Shown here one piece after another: positions 1 through 8,284 of a DNA stretch of 64,000 bases. Position numbers and translations under genes: made by a program. Each line of letters begins with the position of its first letter. The stretch's first letter is position 1. The notes beneath the pieces are model-generated. The model did not search any database and was not told the origin of the DNA. It saw only the letters and a program-made list of their open reading frames with translations. Origin of the DNA: JAHFTY01 sp964584785 (GTDB taxonomy: Bacteria; Acidobacteriota; Terriglobia; 20CM-2-55-15); contig CAZPBY010000037.1 in NCBI GenBank assembly GCA_964584785.1, positions 1-64,000 on the forward strand, read 5' to 3'.

Positions 1-389
1 CAAATGTTGGGGATGTCCCATCTCCAACGTCAGATGCAGATGACCGGATCCGCCCTGAATTAGTGTGGCCTGCCGCGGAAAGTCCGCTTCATCCGGTCAT
101 CTGCATATCACGTTGGAGATGGGACATCCCGACGTTTGACATATTCAGAAGATGCATCCGCAAATATCTCAAATGTTGGGGATGTCCCATCTCCAACGTC
201 AGATGCAGATGACCGGATCCGCCCCTGAATTAGTGTGGCCTGCCGCGGAAAGTCCGCTTCATCCGGTCAGCTGCATTTCACGTTGGAGATGGGACATCCC
301 GCCGTTATGACATATTCAAGAAGATGCATCTGCAATATCTCAAATGTTGGGATGTCCATCTCCAATGTGATATGCAGCTGACCGGATCA
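1..389. repeat. Array of ~170-bp long inverted-repeat units
   Basis: Two near-identical units (1-169 and 170-340) are followed by a lone left arm (341-389). In unit 1 the arm at 1-49 is the reverse complement of 91-137 with few mismatches. The centre contains a small palindrome (GCGGA-AAG-TCCGC, 75-87), so each unit could fold into one long cruciform or RNA hairpin. The shared core of the arms is CATCTCCAACGT next to ATGCAG(A/C)TGACCGGAT. The third copy ends 9 bp before the stop codon of the minus-strand dehydrogenase at 398, so the array lies directly downstream of that gene and may end or protect its mRNA. It contains no convincing gene. The array may continue left of the window. Confidence 0.85.
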
Positions 390-397
390 CCCCGAAA

Positions 398-2506
398 CTA
401 CGGCAGCGCAAAAACGTAGAGAGCCGTGCCCGTTGTTGGCGGACGGATATCCGGAGCAATCGTTTGGGGAACCTGTCGCGGACTGCCGCCGCCCATGCCC
501 GTCGTCACAGCGATGTACTGCTTCCCGTCGATGCTGAACGACAGCGGAAAGCCCTGAACGGACGTTCCCAGACGCGTTTGCCACAGGATGGCGCCGGTTT
601 TCACGTCGACGGCTTTGAAGGTCTGATCCAGATCACCGACAAACGCGAGGCCGCCGGCGGTCGACAACACGGCCGTCAAGAACGGGGCGCGCTGCTGGAT
701 GGCCCACATTTCCTTCATCGTCTTGACATCAAACGCGGCGAGCTTTCCGATGTTCCCGTTTGTCCCCGGCATTTCGTAAAAACGGCGATCGCCGCCGGTG
801 CCGCCGGAGCCTTCCTTCATTTCGATCTTTCGCCCGGAAATCTCAAGACAACTCTGGCTGAGAGGGATGATGAGCTGACCGGTCGGTGCGTGGTAGCTCA
901 TGGCCTGCCAGTTATGGCCGCCTTCGGTGCTCGGACACGACTGCACCCACTGGCTGGTTTCCGCCTCCCGGATATCGATTCTGTATGTGGGCGTTCCGGT
1001 CCGCGGATCGATCTTTTCGAAGACGTTTTGAAAAACTGTTTCCTTGTAACCAAGAAATTTTCCAGTCTTGCGATCGAGCTTCCAGAGAATGCCCGGCTTG
1101 CCGACGGTGAACACCAGCTTCTGATCGTTCTGGTCGACGAGAACGCGTTCAAATACTTCATCGAGGTCTAGCGCCTCACCCGGCGCGTGCTGGTAATACC
1201 ACACGAGCGAACCGTCGTCGGGGCGTATGGCGAGTGTGGAGCTGGTGTAGAGCGCCTTGTCGGAGGTTGTCATGCCGCGGCTGGCGGGAACCCACGGCTT
1301 CGCCTGGGCGACTCCCCAGTACGTCAGGTTCAGATCGGGATCGTAGGAACCGGTAATCCATGTCTCGCCGCCGGCGCGAAACATGTTAGCCACATTGCCC
1401 CACGTGTCTCCGCCGGGTTCCCCTTCGCGAGCGACCGTATTGAACTTCCAAAGCTGCTTCCCGGTGGCGGCGTCATATGCGCTGATGAAGCACCCGGTCT
1501 CCTTGTAACGGTCGCAGTTCGCCAGACCTTCTACAACTTTTCCATGAATCACGATCGGACCGCTGGTTTCGCCATAGCCCTTGCTGCGATCCGCAATCGT
1601 CGACTGCCAAACAACGCTTCCGTTCCGCGCGTTCAGAGCAACCATGCGGGCGTCGCTGGTCGCGAGAAAAATCTTGTCGTCGAACAGCGCCATTCCGCGC
1701 ATTGCTCCGGCTGTACCAAACCCGGCCGCGGCAGGTCCCACGCGATTCTCCCAGATCAATTCTCCGGTTCGTCCATCCAGTGCCTGGACGATGTTGCCGG
1801 GGCTGTTGAGATAGATCGTACCGTTATGCGCCAGCGGTGCGGCCTGGCTGGTGCCGTTATCGTTCATCTTCGACGTCCAGACGAGCTGGAGACCCTTCAC
1901 GTTCGCCGTTGTGATTTGAGCGAGCGGACTGAAGTTTGAAGCCTGATAATTGCGGCGAATCATGAGCCAGTCGCCTGGATCGGGATTGCGCAGCATGCCG
2001 TCCGTGATGGGGACAAAGTTCTTCACTTCGCCCGCGACCGTCAATCCAGCCGGAGCCGGCGGACGGTCCGGCGTCGCGCCGGCAGGCTGTGTGGACGCAG
2101 CCAGCGGTCGGCCTGTTGCGATGGAGCGGATCGGAACGTCTGTGGCCGCCGTCAGCGTTTGGCCGCTCGGCGGAGCGCCGTTGGACGCGAGAACGAAGGC
2201 GGCAATATTGATGTATTCGGCAGCCATCAGAGTGCCCGCGCGTCCCGGAGGCATTGTGCCTTGAATCGTGCTCATCAATTCACGAGTGGATTTCGTTCCC
2301 CACGTGCTCATGAAATTCGCGCCGGCCAACGGCGGAGCTTCATTGCCGCCGCCGAGGTCCGGCATGTGACAGCCGGCGCAATTCGTCTGGTACAAGGTCC
2401 GGCCCGCCGTCACCTGTGCGGACGTCTGCTGCCGGCCGCTTACCGCAACACCGGACACAAGAATTCCAATCCACACCAGCGGCCAATACTTGCCATTTGC
2501 ACGCAT
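398..2506 (-). CDS. Quinoprotein (PQQ-type) dehydrogenase with N-terminal cytochrome c domain
   Basis: This 702-residue exported protein starts with a signal peptide (about 1-30). It continues with a class I cytochrome c domain: CAGCH at 43-47 binds heme and TMPPG at about 84-88 offers the axial Met. From about residue 171 a PQQ-enzyme beta-propeller follows, opening with a GDWLMIRRNYQASNFSPL-type blade and carrying repeated DA.TG..LW motifs. Such enzymes oxidise alcohols or sugars in the periplasm and pass electrons to the respiratory chain. Here the heme domain is N-terminal, whereas classical quinohemoprotein alcohol dehydrogenases carry it at the C-terminus. There is no vicinal Cys-Cys pair, so the substrate cannot be assigned. 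It starts 9 bp after the CHRD gene, and its GGAAGG ribosome site overlaps that gene's end, so the two are co-transcribed. Confidence 0.85.
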   Translation of the reverse strand: MRANGKYWPLVWIGILVSGVAVSGRQQTSAQVTAGRTLYQTNCAGCHMPDLGGGNEAPPLAGANFMSTWGTKSTRELMSTIQGTMPPGRAGTLMAAEYINIAAFVLASNGAPPSGQTLTAATDVPIRSIATGRPLAASTQPAGATPDRPPAPAGLTVAGEVKNFVPITDGMLRNPDPGDWLMIRRNYQASNFSPLAQITTANVKGLQLVWTSKMNDNGTSQAAPLAHNGTIYLNSPGNIVQALDGRTGELIWENRVGPAAAGFGTAGAMRGMALFDDKIFLATSDARMVALNARNGSVVWQSTIADRSKGYGETSGPIVIHGKVVEGLANCDRYKETGCFISAYDAATGKQLWKFNTVAREGEPGGDTWGNVANMFRAGGETWITGSYDPDLNLTYWGVAQAKPWVPASRGMTTSDKALYTSSTLAIRPDDGSLVWYYQHAPGEALDLDEVFERVLVDQNDQKLVFTVGKPGILWKLDRKTGKFLGYKETVFQNVFEKIDPRTGTPTYRIDIREAETSQWVQSCPSTEGGHNWQAMSYHAPTGQLIIPLSQSCLEISGRKIEMKEGSGGTGGDRRFYEMPGTNGNIGKLAAFDVKTMKEMWAIQQRAPFLTAVLSTAGGLAFVGDLDQTFKAVDVKTGAILWQTRLGTSVQGFPLSFSIDGKQYIAVTTGMGGGSPRQVPQTIAPDIRPPTTGTALYVFALP

Positions 2507-2515
2507 GCTGCCTTC

Positions 2516-2932
2516 CTATCTCAAGAGCCAGCCCCATAGATTGCCGTCCGGGGCCTTCTCACTGTGAATTTGTATATACAGACGACCTTGGCGAAGATTC
2601 TGGATCTGTTCGGGTGTCAGAGTGATCGATCCGGAAATCGATCCGCTGACCGCCTTCGTCACATCAAGATCGGCAAACGGGTTTCCACGCACTCCCGTCA
2701 CTTTACTCTGATGCAAACGCGCGACTGTGGCGGGAGATAGTAATCCCTCAAACGTACCCGTTACGGATAGTTTGTTCCCTGTGAGCGACGCCGTCGCCAA
2801 CCCTTTGCCGGCGACGGTATTGCGCATGGTCGTATCCATTGGAACAGGAGTCAGCCGGACCTTGAAGGTTTGTTGTGCCTGGGGAACGGCCAACGTCCAC
2901 AGTATGCCGAAAACCAGAAGCTGGAGATTCAT
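2516..2932 (-). CDS. CHRD-domain exported protein
   Basis: This 138-residue protein has a signal peptide (MNLQLLVFGILWTLAVPQAQ) and then one CHRD domain. The domain shows alternating short strands (FKVRLTPVP, GLATASLTG, KLSVTGTFEGL) and ends in the family-typical YIQIHSEKAPDGNLWGWLLR. The domain is named after chordin; its bacterial role is unknown and it is usually periplasmic or surface-exposed. I start at the internal Met at 2932 because the frame upstream lacks a leader and this Met opens a clean signal peptide. The gene lies immediately before the quinoprotein dehydrogenase in the same direction, which suggests a shared envelope function that cannot be specified. Confidence 0.8.
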   Translation of the reverse strand: MNLQLLVFGILWTLAVPQAQQTFKVRLTPVPMDTTMRNTVAGKGLATASLTGNKLSVTGTFEGLLSPATVARLHQSKVTGVRGNPFADLDVTKAVSGSISGSITLTPEQIQNLRQGRLYIQIHSEKAPDGNLWGWLLR

Positions 2933-3049
2933 TGCGCCGTAGCATACAGCGCCTTCCGGCGAACGTCGAGCGTGGGTGTCGCGTCGGCGTATGCCAACCA
3001 TATGCCTGGGGTTGGGGTCTGTTACGGTGATTCCTAAAGAGGAGGAGCA

Positions 3050-3778
3050 ATGAGATTGAAGATTCTTGTTGTCATCGCGGCTGTCGGTTTCTCAGTATTC
3101 GGTTCGGGGACCACATTCGCCCAAAGACCGTCGCCCAGGCCCAATGTGGACTTTTTCATCGAACCGTTCGTCATACCCGAGATTCCACCGATTCCACCGA
3201 TTCCGCCGATCCCACCGATGCCGGCGTTTGAGGGCTTCAGTTTTCGTTTCGGCGGTCAGTCGGAGGCGACGGATCCCGCAGTCCGCATACAACAGGAAGT
3301 CTTTCGAACACTGCTGCGAAACAATCCGGATCGCGCGCTCGACCTCGCCGCTGAGCGGTTGAAGGCGGATCCGGCCGATCCGGCAGTTGTGGCAAACCTC
3401 TCGATGATCGCCAACAGTTCTTCGCCGAAGGCGCTGCCGCTGCTGCAGTCCATCGCCAAGAGTTCAACGAACGCCACGGCGCGGCGCGAAGCCACTCTGG
3501 CGATAGCGCGGTATCGCGGTGACAAAGATGGTCTGGCTCTCCTCGAGGACCTCTATGCGAACAGCTCGGATAGCGTCGAGTTGCGGCGGACGATCGTCAG
3601 CTCGATCGGAAGGCTTTCAGATCCTCGAACGATTGCCGTGCTGACCCGGATCGTCCGGAACGATTCCGACGAGTCCATTCGACGAACCGCCGTGCAGGCG
3701 CTCGGCAGCAGGAAAGAGCCCGAAGCGCTCAAAGCCCTGGAGGACCTGCTTAAGGACGCGCCAAAGCCCCGGGGATAA
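3050..3778 (+). CDS. Exported HEAT-repeat protein with Pro-Ile repeat
   Basis: The protein has 242 residues. A signal peptide (about 1-24, ending TFAQ) is followed by a striking (IPP)n stretch, EIPPIPPIPPIPPMP. An acidic linker leads to a helical region with HEAT/armadillo-type repeats (ALPLLQSIAKSS, GLALLEDLYANSS, TIAVLTRIVRND, ALKALEDLLKDA). HEAT repeats are protein-binding scaffolds, so an envelope adaptor role is likely, but the partner is unknown. A strong ribosome site (AGAGGAGGAG) precedes ATG 3050. The gene diverges from the CHRD-dehydrogenase pair and converges on the acyl reductase gene, sharing a hairpin with it. Confidence 0.8.
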   Translation: MRLKILVVIAAVGFSVFGSGTTFAQRPSPRPNVDFFIEPFVIPEIPPIPPIPPIPPMPAFEGFSFRFGGQSEATDPAVRIQQEVFRTLLRNNPDRALDLAAERLKADPADPAVVANLSMIANSSSPKALPLLQSIAKSSTNATARREATLAIARYRGDKDGLALLEDLYANSSDSVELRRTIVSSIGRLSDPRTIAVLTRIVRNDSDESIRRTAVQALGSRKEPEALKALEDLLKDAPKPRG

Positions 3779-3784
3779 CATTTT

Positions 3785-3841
3785 TAAATTGATAGTAGCG
3801 ATTGCCGAATACGTCAATCGGCAATCGCTACTATCAATTTA
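3785..3841. terminator. 24-bp-arm hairpin between convergent genes
   Basis: The arms 3785-3808 and 3818-3841 are perfect inverted complements (TAAATTGATAGTAGCGATTGCCGA) around a 9-base loop. Short T and A runs flank the left side. It lies between the HEAT gene and the acyl reductase gene, and its right arm contains the reductase stop codon. It probably works as a bidirectional terminator. The GATTGCCGA core is shared with the repeats at 41414-41523 and 61723-61955 (family B). Confidence 0.75.
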
Positions 3842-5444
3842 AATACTCCTTCTTCTTCGGTCCGGTGAAAACGGGCCGGATCCACTTCTCGATTCCTTTC
3901 GTGTGAATATTCACCCAGTAATCCGCCCAGTCGATCGTTTCCGGCTCCCAGTTGATGCGTTTCAGATCTTCAGACGTCAGCATCCGGGACGTTTCCCGAA
4001 TGTTGCGGGTTTCAAAAATGAAGCTGTTGTGGAACATGAAGGGGAGGAACTTGTCGAGTGTGATCTCCTGCTGCCGGATCTGCCTCCGCGTATCGCGCAG
4101 GCTTTTGAGGTATGGGCCCACTCTCTTGTCGCCGAAGACGGTCTTACCCAGCGTCAAAGCTGCGTGAATCACGTCGAGCCCGCGGTGGAGCCGGGCTCGT
4201 CGAATCTGGAGCGACTCCACGGTGATCACCTGGGTTTCGACGTAAGCGTTCCACGCATTCGCCAGCTTATTGCCGGTCTTCCGCCGCTTATGCTTGTAGC
4301 GTGAATTCATACCGAGGAACGCAACCAGGCGCGGAAGCATGATGGGGTTCTCGTCGGCGGACGCAAGATGATAGACGCGCTTGTTCCGATTGCATAAAAC
4401 GGCTGCGGCGACGATCAGAATCCCCGCCGCAACCAGGTCGACGGGGATGATTTCGAGCGGACCATCTTTTCGGACGGGCCAGCCTTTCACGCCTTCTCCA
4501 CCCATCAGCACCAGCGGCGCGGATGTCGTGAAGCCTTCGTTCCAGCCGGGAAACGGAAACTGCATCGAGGATTCCACGATGGCCGGACGGATGATCGCAT
4601 AGCGCAGGCCGGTTGTCCGCGCTATCAACTGTTCGCCCATGCTCTTCGTGTACGTATAGGTATTGGTCCACCCCCAGAACTCCGCCCGCCGCATCCCTCC
4701 TTCTCGAAGCCGTTCACGGACAGGCCGCGGATTCGAATCGCGAGTGGACCGTGTGTCCTCAACGAATTCCTTGTACCACTTCAACTCATCTTCAACCGAG
4801 AACTGACGTGACTCGCCGTGGTTGCCGCGCATCGGAAAGTAGCCGTCGATCGATTTGTCCTCGGAAATATGACCGTTCATCTTTCCTGCCACGTATGCCG
4901 TGGAAACGTGAACCAGGCTCGCGTCGAGCAATTTCACGAGTTCGATGAGATGTGTCGTGCCGTAAACGTTCGGCTCGACCGACTCATTGACCGGAGGGTC
5001 GAAGTCCACAACACCGGCAATGTTGACCACCACATCGATTGTTCCTTTGAGCTCTTCGCGAACGCCGGCCGAAAGGCCGCACAACGGCTGGTCCAAATCA
5101 CCTTCGATCACCTGGACTTTCTGTCGTATGACATTCTCACCGATCTGTTCGACGATCGCGCGGAGCGGAGGCGACTTCAGCACTTCGGAATAAAACCGCT
5201 GTTCGCCGGACAGGTTTTTCTTCCGGCGTACTTGAATCACGAGATGCTTCAATTCGGGAAATCGATCGAGCAGCATGGCCAGCACGACCTTGCCGACAAA
5301 TCCGGTTCCACCGAGGATCAGCATGGTTTTGTTGCTGAAGGCGTCGATCGCCGAAATCTCGCCCGTCCCCTCCGGCGAGGACCGATCGCCTGATTGATAC
5401 TCACCCCGAACCGGATTCCAGCGCCAGGATGTGCGCGATTTCAT
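3834..5444 (-). CDS. Fatty acyl-CoA reductase-like extended SDR (male-sterility/thioester-reductase type)
   Basis: The 536-residue protein has a Rossmann NAD(P) site GGTGFVG at 45-51, a catalytic Ser in HVSTAY near 181, and YTYTK (Y263, K267). A long C-terminal helical region follows, as in fatty acyl reductases and NAD-binding-4 proteins. These enzymes reduce acyl thioesters to fatty aldehydes or alcohols. It follows the HAD-IB phosphatase gene with no spacing (TAGATG) and lies downstream of plsY, so a role in making fatty alcohols, wax or ether lipids is an inference from context. The first about 35 residues look poorly conserved, and an alternative start at Met41 is possible. The stop codon lies inside a palindromic repeat. 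Confidence 0.75.
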   Translation of the reverse strand: MKSRTSWRWNPVRGEYQSGDRSSPEGTGEISAIDAFSNKTMLILGGTGFVGKVVLAMLLDRFPELKHLVIQVRRKKNLSGEQRFYSEVLKSPPLRAIVEQIGENVIRQKVQVIEGDLDQPLCGLSAGVREELKGTIDVVVNIAGVVDFDPPVNESVEPNVYGTTHLIELVKLLDASLVHVSTAYVAGKMNGHISEDKSIDGYFPMRGNHGESRQFSVEDELKWYKEFVEDTRSTRDSNPRPVRERLREGGMRRAEFWGWTNTYTYTKSMGEQLIARTTGLRYAIIRPAIVESSMQFPFPGWNEGFTTSAPLVLMGGEGVKGWPVRKDGPLEIIPVDLVAAGILIVAAAVLCNRNKRVYHLASADENPIMLPRLVAFLGMNSRYKHKRRKTGNKLANAWNAYVETQVITVESLQIRRARLHRGLDVIHAALTLGKTVFGDKRVGPYLKSLRDTRRQIRQQEITLDKFLPFMFHNSFIFETRNIRETSRMLTSEDLKRINWEPETIDWADYWVNIHTKGIEKWIRPVFTGPKKKEYLN

Positions 5445-6155
5445 CTAGAGAGCCTTCACAGTTGTCAGGAAGGGCGGCAAGTTCGACGAAGCTTCACGCA
5501 GTTCGAGAATCGGCCAGTGGCGCTCCAGAGCAATGCGCCGAAGGAGCGGCGTCGGATTGGTGGCCACAGGGTGGCCGACGGATGAAAGCATGGGAACGTC
5601 GGCAGAGCTATCCGAGAATGCGCAGGACTCCGCAAGGTCGATGCCTTCCAGCGTCGCGTATTCGCGAATGCTGCGCGCCTTCTCTTTCTCGGCAAGCAGC
5701 GGCGGCAGAACTCGTCCGGTCGCAACATGGTTTTTGAACTCGAGCCGGTTGCAGATCACTTCGTCGATGCCGAAATGCAAAGCCACGGGCCGTATTTGGA
5801 AGTCGAGCGTGCCGGTCACCAGGACGTTGCGGTATCCAAGATCGCGGGTGGTATCGATCAACGCCATCGCCTGGGGAAAGATCGATGGCTTCAGTGTGCC
5901 TTCAAACAGGTCGTCGGCGAGCCCAATCAGACGGTCGCGATGCATTCCGCGGTAGGCCCGGAAAGAAAAAACGTTGAAGATCGATCGGGAATACAAATCC
6001 AACCCGATCATCAGGGGGACACTCAGCAACACTTTGGTGAACTGATAAACGCTTCTGACGAGTGACCTGTCGTTCCGCGCGTAGTAAGCATGCATTGAAA
6101 CGAGATTGCAGGCGAGCAGCGTGCCGTCCAGATCGTAGAACGCAGCCTTGTTCAT
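5445..6155 (-). CDS. HAD-IB family phosphatase
   Basis: The 236-residue protein shows the HAD motifs: DLDGT (nucleophile Asp8, general acid Asp10), a Thr in VLVTGT, and the metal-binding DSSAD late in the chain. The helical cap after motif I matches the SerB-like HAD-IB group. That group includes phosphoserine phosphatases and lipid-head phosphatases often linked to acyltransferases. I start at ATG 6155; a longer frame exists but would run through a palindromic repeat and into plsY. The gene abuts the acyl reductase with no spacing, so lysophosphatidate or another lipid phosphate is a plausible but unproven substrate. Confidence 0.75.
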   Translation of the reverse strand: MNKAAFYDLDGTLLACNLVSMHAYYARNDRSLVRSVYQFTKVLLSVPLMIGLDLYSRSIFNVFSFRAYRGMHRDRLIGLADDLFEGTLKPSIFPQAMALIDTTRDLGYRNVLVTGTLDFQIRPVALHFGIDEVICNRLEFKNHVATGRVLPPLLAEKEKARSIREYATLEGIDLAESCAFSDSSADVPMLSSVGHPVATNPTPLLRRIALERHWPILELREASSNLPPFLTTVKAL

Positions 6156-6185
6156 AAAACGCAAAACATTATATCCAACATGGCA

Positions 6186-6279
6186 GCACGAAGCCCGTCG
6201 CTCGGCTCCGGGTTCTGCACGTGCGGCATCAATGGCACCGTGTGTCAGAACCCAGAGCGTAGCGACGGGCTCCGTGACG
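6186..6279. repeat. Family A palindromic repeat, diverged copy
   Basis: The left arm (about 6187-6220) and right arm (about 6242-6278) are imperfect inverted complements built on GAAGCCCGTCGCT and CCGGGTTCTG. It is the only family A copy not between convergent genes: it lies between plsY and the HAD phosphatase, both on the minus strand. It may separate their transcripts. Confidence 0.75.
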
Positions 6280-6288
6280 CCAAGTATG

Positions 6289-6870
6289 CTAGTTGCCGAA
6301 GATATCCTTAATGTTGGGAACGTGCCGTAAAACAACGATGCCGAACATGATGAAGGCGGGAATTCCGGAGGACAGCCCCCGCAAAACCAAAACCAGCGTC
6401 GAGATCACTAATGTCGTTGTCATCGAAGAGATCGCGCCTTCCTGTTTCCAGCCCATCTTCCGGCCGGCCCATCGCAGCGACGGATAGAGTGGAAGGCACG
6501 CGAGCGTGATCGGCCAATCCAGCGCCAGCAGCACACCCACCATCGTCGCGACGCCTTTTCCACCATTCCATCCAAGGAACGGACTCCAACAGTGCCCCAT
6601 GATGGCGGCAATGCCGATCGTCCATCGAAGCCCAGGCGCGATCGGCACAAACGAGGAGAAGAAGATCACCGTAACAAAGCCTTTGGCAATGTCGCCGATG
6701 AGGGGAATCGCAGCGCGGGGCCAACCCACCACGCGCCGGACGTTGTTGAAACCAGGATTCTTCGAGCCGACTTTCGTGATGTCGATCCCGGTTCCGATCA
6801 TCGCCACTTTCGCAAACGGTATGGCTCCGATCAGAAAGCTCGCCACGAGGATAGCCAGGACGATTGCCAT
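6289..6870 (-). CDS. plsY: Acyl-phosphate:glycerol-3-phosphate acyltransferase PlsY
   Basis: This 193-residue multi-pass inner-membrane protein has the PlsY signature blocks: VGSKNPGFNNVRR (family SGNPGATNVxR), a GDIAKG loop, and FLGWNGGKGVATMVG. PlsY transfers the acyl group of acyl-phosphate to glycerol-3-phosphate, the first acylation in phospholipid synthesis. The normally invariant Ala-Thr of the first block is replaced by Phe-Asn, so this may be a divergent paralogue. The ATG at 6870 forms a TGATG junction with the upstream gene; a GTG one codon earlier is the alternative. It probably sits in one operon with the adenosine-specific kinase. Confidence 0.85.
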   Translation of the reverse strand: MAIVLAILVASFLIGAIPFAKVAMIGTGIDITKVGSKNPGFNNVRRVVGWPRAAIPLIGDIAKGFVTVIFFSSFVPIAPGLRWTIGIAAIMGHCWSPFLGWNGGKGVATMVGVLLALDWPITLACLPLYPSLRWAGRKMGWKQEGAISSMTTTLVISTLVLVLRGLSSGIPAFIMFGIVVLRHVPNIKDIFGN

Positions 6871-7358
6871 CACATCTTCACTTTGTATCCAAACTGCCGA
6901 AGCAGATTTTTCCGCGCCGTTTTGTCCGCATCGCTCTCAACGCCTTTCGGTGACGAGCCGTCGATCACGCCCATGATTCCGCGTCCCTGGTCACTTTCGG
7001 CGACCACGACTTCCAGCGGATTCGCAGTGGCGCAATAGATACGGCACACTTCCGGACACATTTTCACGGCATTGAGGACGTTGATCGGAAATGCATCCCG
7101 CAGAAGAATCGCGAACACATGCCCCGCGCCGATCGATCGCAGGATCCCTACGGCAGCTTCGGCGAGCGAACCGTCATTGCCTTCGTGACGGATCAGACAC
7201 GGTCCCGACGCCTCCGTAAACGCGACGCCGAACTTGATGTGCGGCGATGCACCCACAAGAATTTCGTACAGATCTTCCGCGCTCTTGATGAAGTGGGTCT
7301 GCCCGAGAATGATGTTGGCGCCGTCGGGAATATGGACGCGCACGCTGGTAAGGTTCAT
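6870..7358 (-). CDS. Adenosine-specific kinase (DUF355) family protein
   Basis: The 162-residue protein has the family features: the N-terminal block VRVHIPDGANIILGQTHFIKS, FGVAFTEASGPCLIR..GND, the region GHVFAILLRDAFPINVLNAVK, and the C-terminal DQGRGIMGVIDGSSPKG. Archaeal members have been described as adenosine-binding or adenosine-specific kinases; the role in bacteria is poorly known. ATG 7358 follows a clear AGGAGA ribosome site. The stop overlaps the plsY start, so the two are translationally coupled. Confidence 0.75.
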   Translation of the reverse strand: MNLTSVRVHIPDGANIILGQTHFIKSAEDLYEILVGASPHIKFGVAFTEASGPCLIRHEGNDGSLAEAAVGILRSIGAGHVFAILLRDAFPINVLNAVKMCPEVCRIYCATANPLEVVVAESDQGRGIMGVIDGSSPKGVESDADKTARKNLLRQFGYKVKM

Positions 7359-7382
7359 GGTGTCTCCTGTAAAATCGGGAAA

Positions 7383-7550
7383 ATGATACGACACTACGCA
7401 GCGAGGGGCCTTCAATTGCTCGGGCTTATTGTAACCGGAGAAGCGCTTTTGAATTACTTCGGCGACAGTCGGGGGCTGTTGACCTTCGCTACGTTGGGAG
7501 CCGGTCTTTTTTGTGTTGGATGGGCCGTCCAGGCCCGCAGAGGCGAATAA
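7383..7550 (+). CDS. Small membrane protein (55 aa) upstream of rhomboid
   Basis: This 55-residue frame has two hydrophobic stretches (GLQLLGLIVTGEALL and GLLTFATLGAGLFCVGWAV) and a basic tail (QARRGE). This is the composition of a double-pass membrane peptide. A weak CGGGA ribosome site precedes ATG 7383. It ends 5 bp before the rhomboid protease GTG start, so the genes are probably co-translated. It starts only about 24 bp from the divergent kinase start, leaving little room for a promoter. I do not recognise a family; it could be an accessory protein of the protease. Confidence 0.55.
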   Translation: MIRHYAARGLQLLGLIVTGEALLNYFGDSRGLLTFATLGAGLFCVGWAVQARRGE

Positions 7551-7555
7551 CTATC

Positions 7556-8284
7556 GTGTCACGGTATTATCGAAGCACCCTCAGCTCTTTCGGCCCCGGA
7601 GGAATCAGCCCAACGGTAAAGACCCTGATCATCGTCTGCTCGACGGTGTTTCTTCTGCAACAGTTCGATGCGCTCGCCGGCGGGGGCGCGTTCATCGCCA
7701 ACTTCGGCCTGGTTCCCTATCAGGTCACGCATCAGGGATACGTGTGGCAACTGGTGACCTACATCTTCCTGCACGGAGGTTTGTTTCACATCCTTTTCAA
7801 TATGCTCGGCCTCTGGATGTTTGGAACAGATCTCGAAAGGTTGTGGGGAAAGAAAGCCTTCACGAAATTCTTTTTTCTATGCGGAGTCGGTGGCGGATTG
7901 TTCAAAGTCTTGTGGAGTCCATCAACGCCCCAAAACACCATCGGCGCATCGGGCGCGATTCTCGGCCTGCTTGTCGCTTACGCTTTTATTTTTCCCGAGC
8001 GGATCATCATTCTGTATATCTTCCCGATCAAGGTGAAGTGGTTCGCAATCGGTTTCGCCGTCATTACTGTTTTGTCTTCCATCAATGGTGCGGGGAGCAC
8101 GGATTACCGCGTTCACCTTGGCGGAATGTTGTGCGCGGTGCTCTACATGAAGGGCCGCAACGTCTTTTCGGATATGCGGTGGCACTATCAAAAATGGCAG
8201 CGGAACCGGCTGCGCCGAAGATTCGATGTCTATTACAACGAACGCCACCAGGATGAAAATAAATGGCGGCGGTGGAAAAACTAG
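7556..8284 (+). CDS. Rhomboid family intramembrane serine protease
   Basis: The 242-residue, six-helix membrane protein has the rhomboid hallmarks: HGGLFHILFNMLGLWMFG in the second helix region, catalytic GASGAI (Ser132), and catalytic His187 in VHLGG. It cleaves transmembrane segments of other membrane proteins. The C-terminal tail is very basic and charged (RRRFDVYYNERHQDENKWRRWKN) and probably cytoplasmic. I choose GTG 7556, 5 bp after the small membrane protein. An upstream ATG in the same frame would overlap that protein heavily. The 3' end overlaps the radical SAM gene by 22 bp. Confidence 0.85.
   Translation: MSRYYRSTLSSFGPGGISPTVKTLIIVCSTVFLLQQFDALAGGGAFIANFGLVPYQVTHQGYVWQLVTYIFLHGGLFHILFNMLGLWMFGTDLERLWGKKAFTKFFFLCGVGGGLFKVLWSPSTPQNTIGASGAILGLLVAYAFIFPERIIILYIFPIKVKWFAIGFAVITVLSSINGAGSTDYRVHLGGMLCAVLYMKGRNVFSDMRWHYQKWQRNRLRRRFDVYYNERHQDENKWRRWKN

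Noticed and set aside
464..1939. Long plus-strand frames opposite the quinoprotein dehydrogenase
   Set aside because: Their translations show no domain, while the opposite strand carries CxxCH and propeller repeats.
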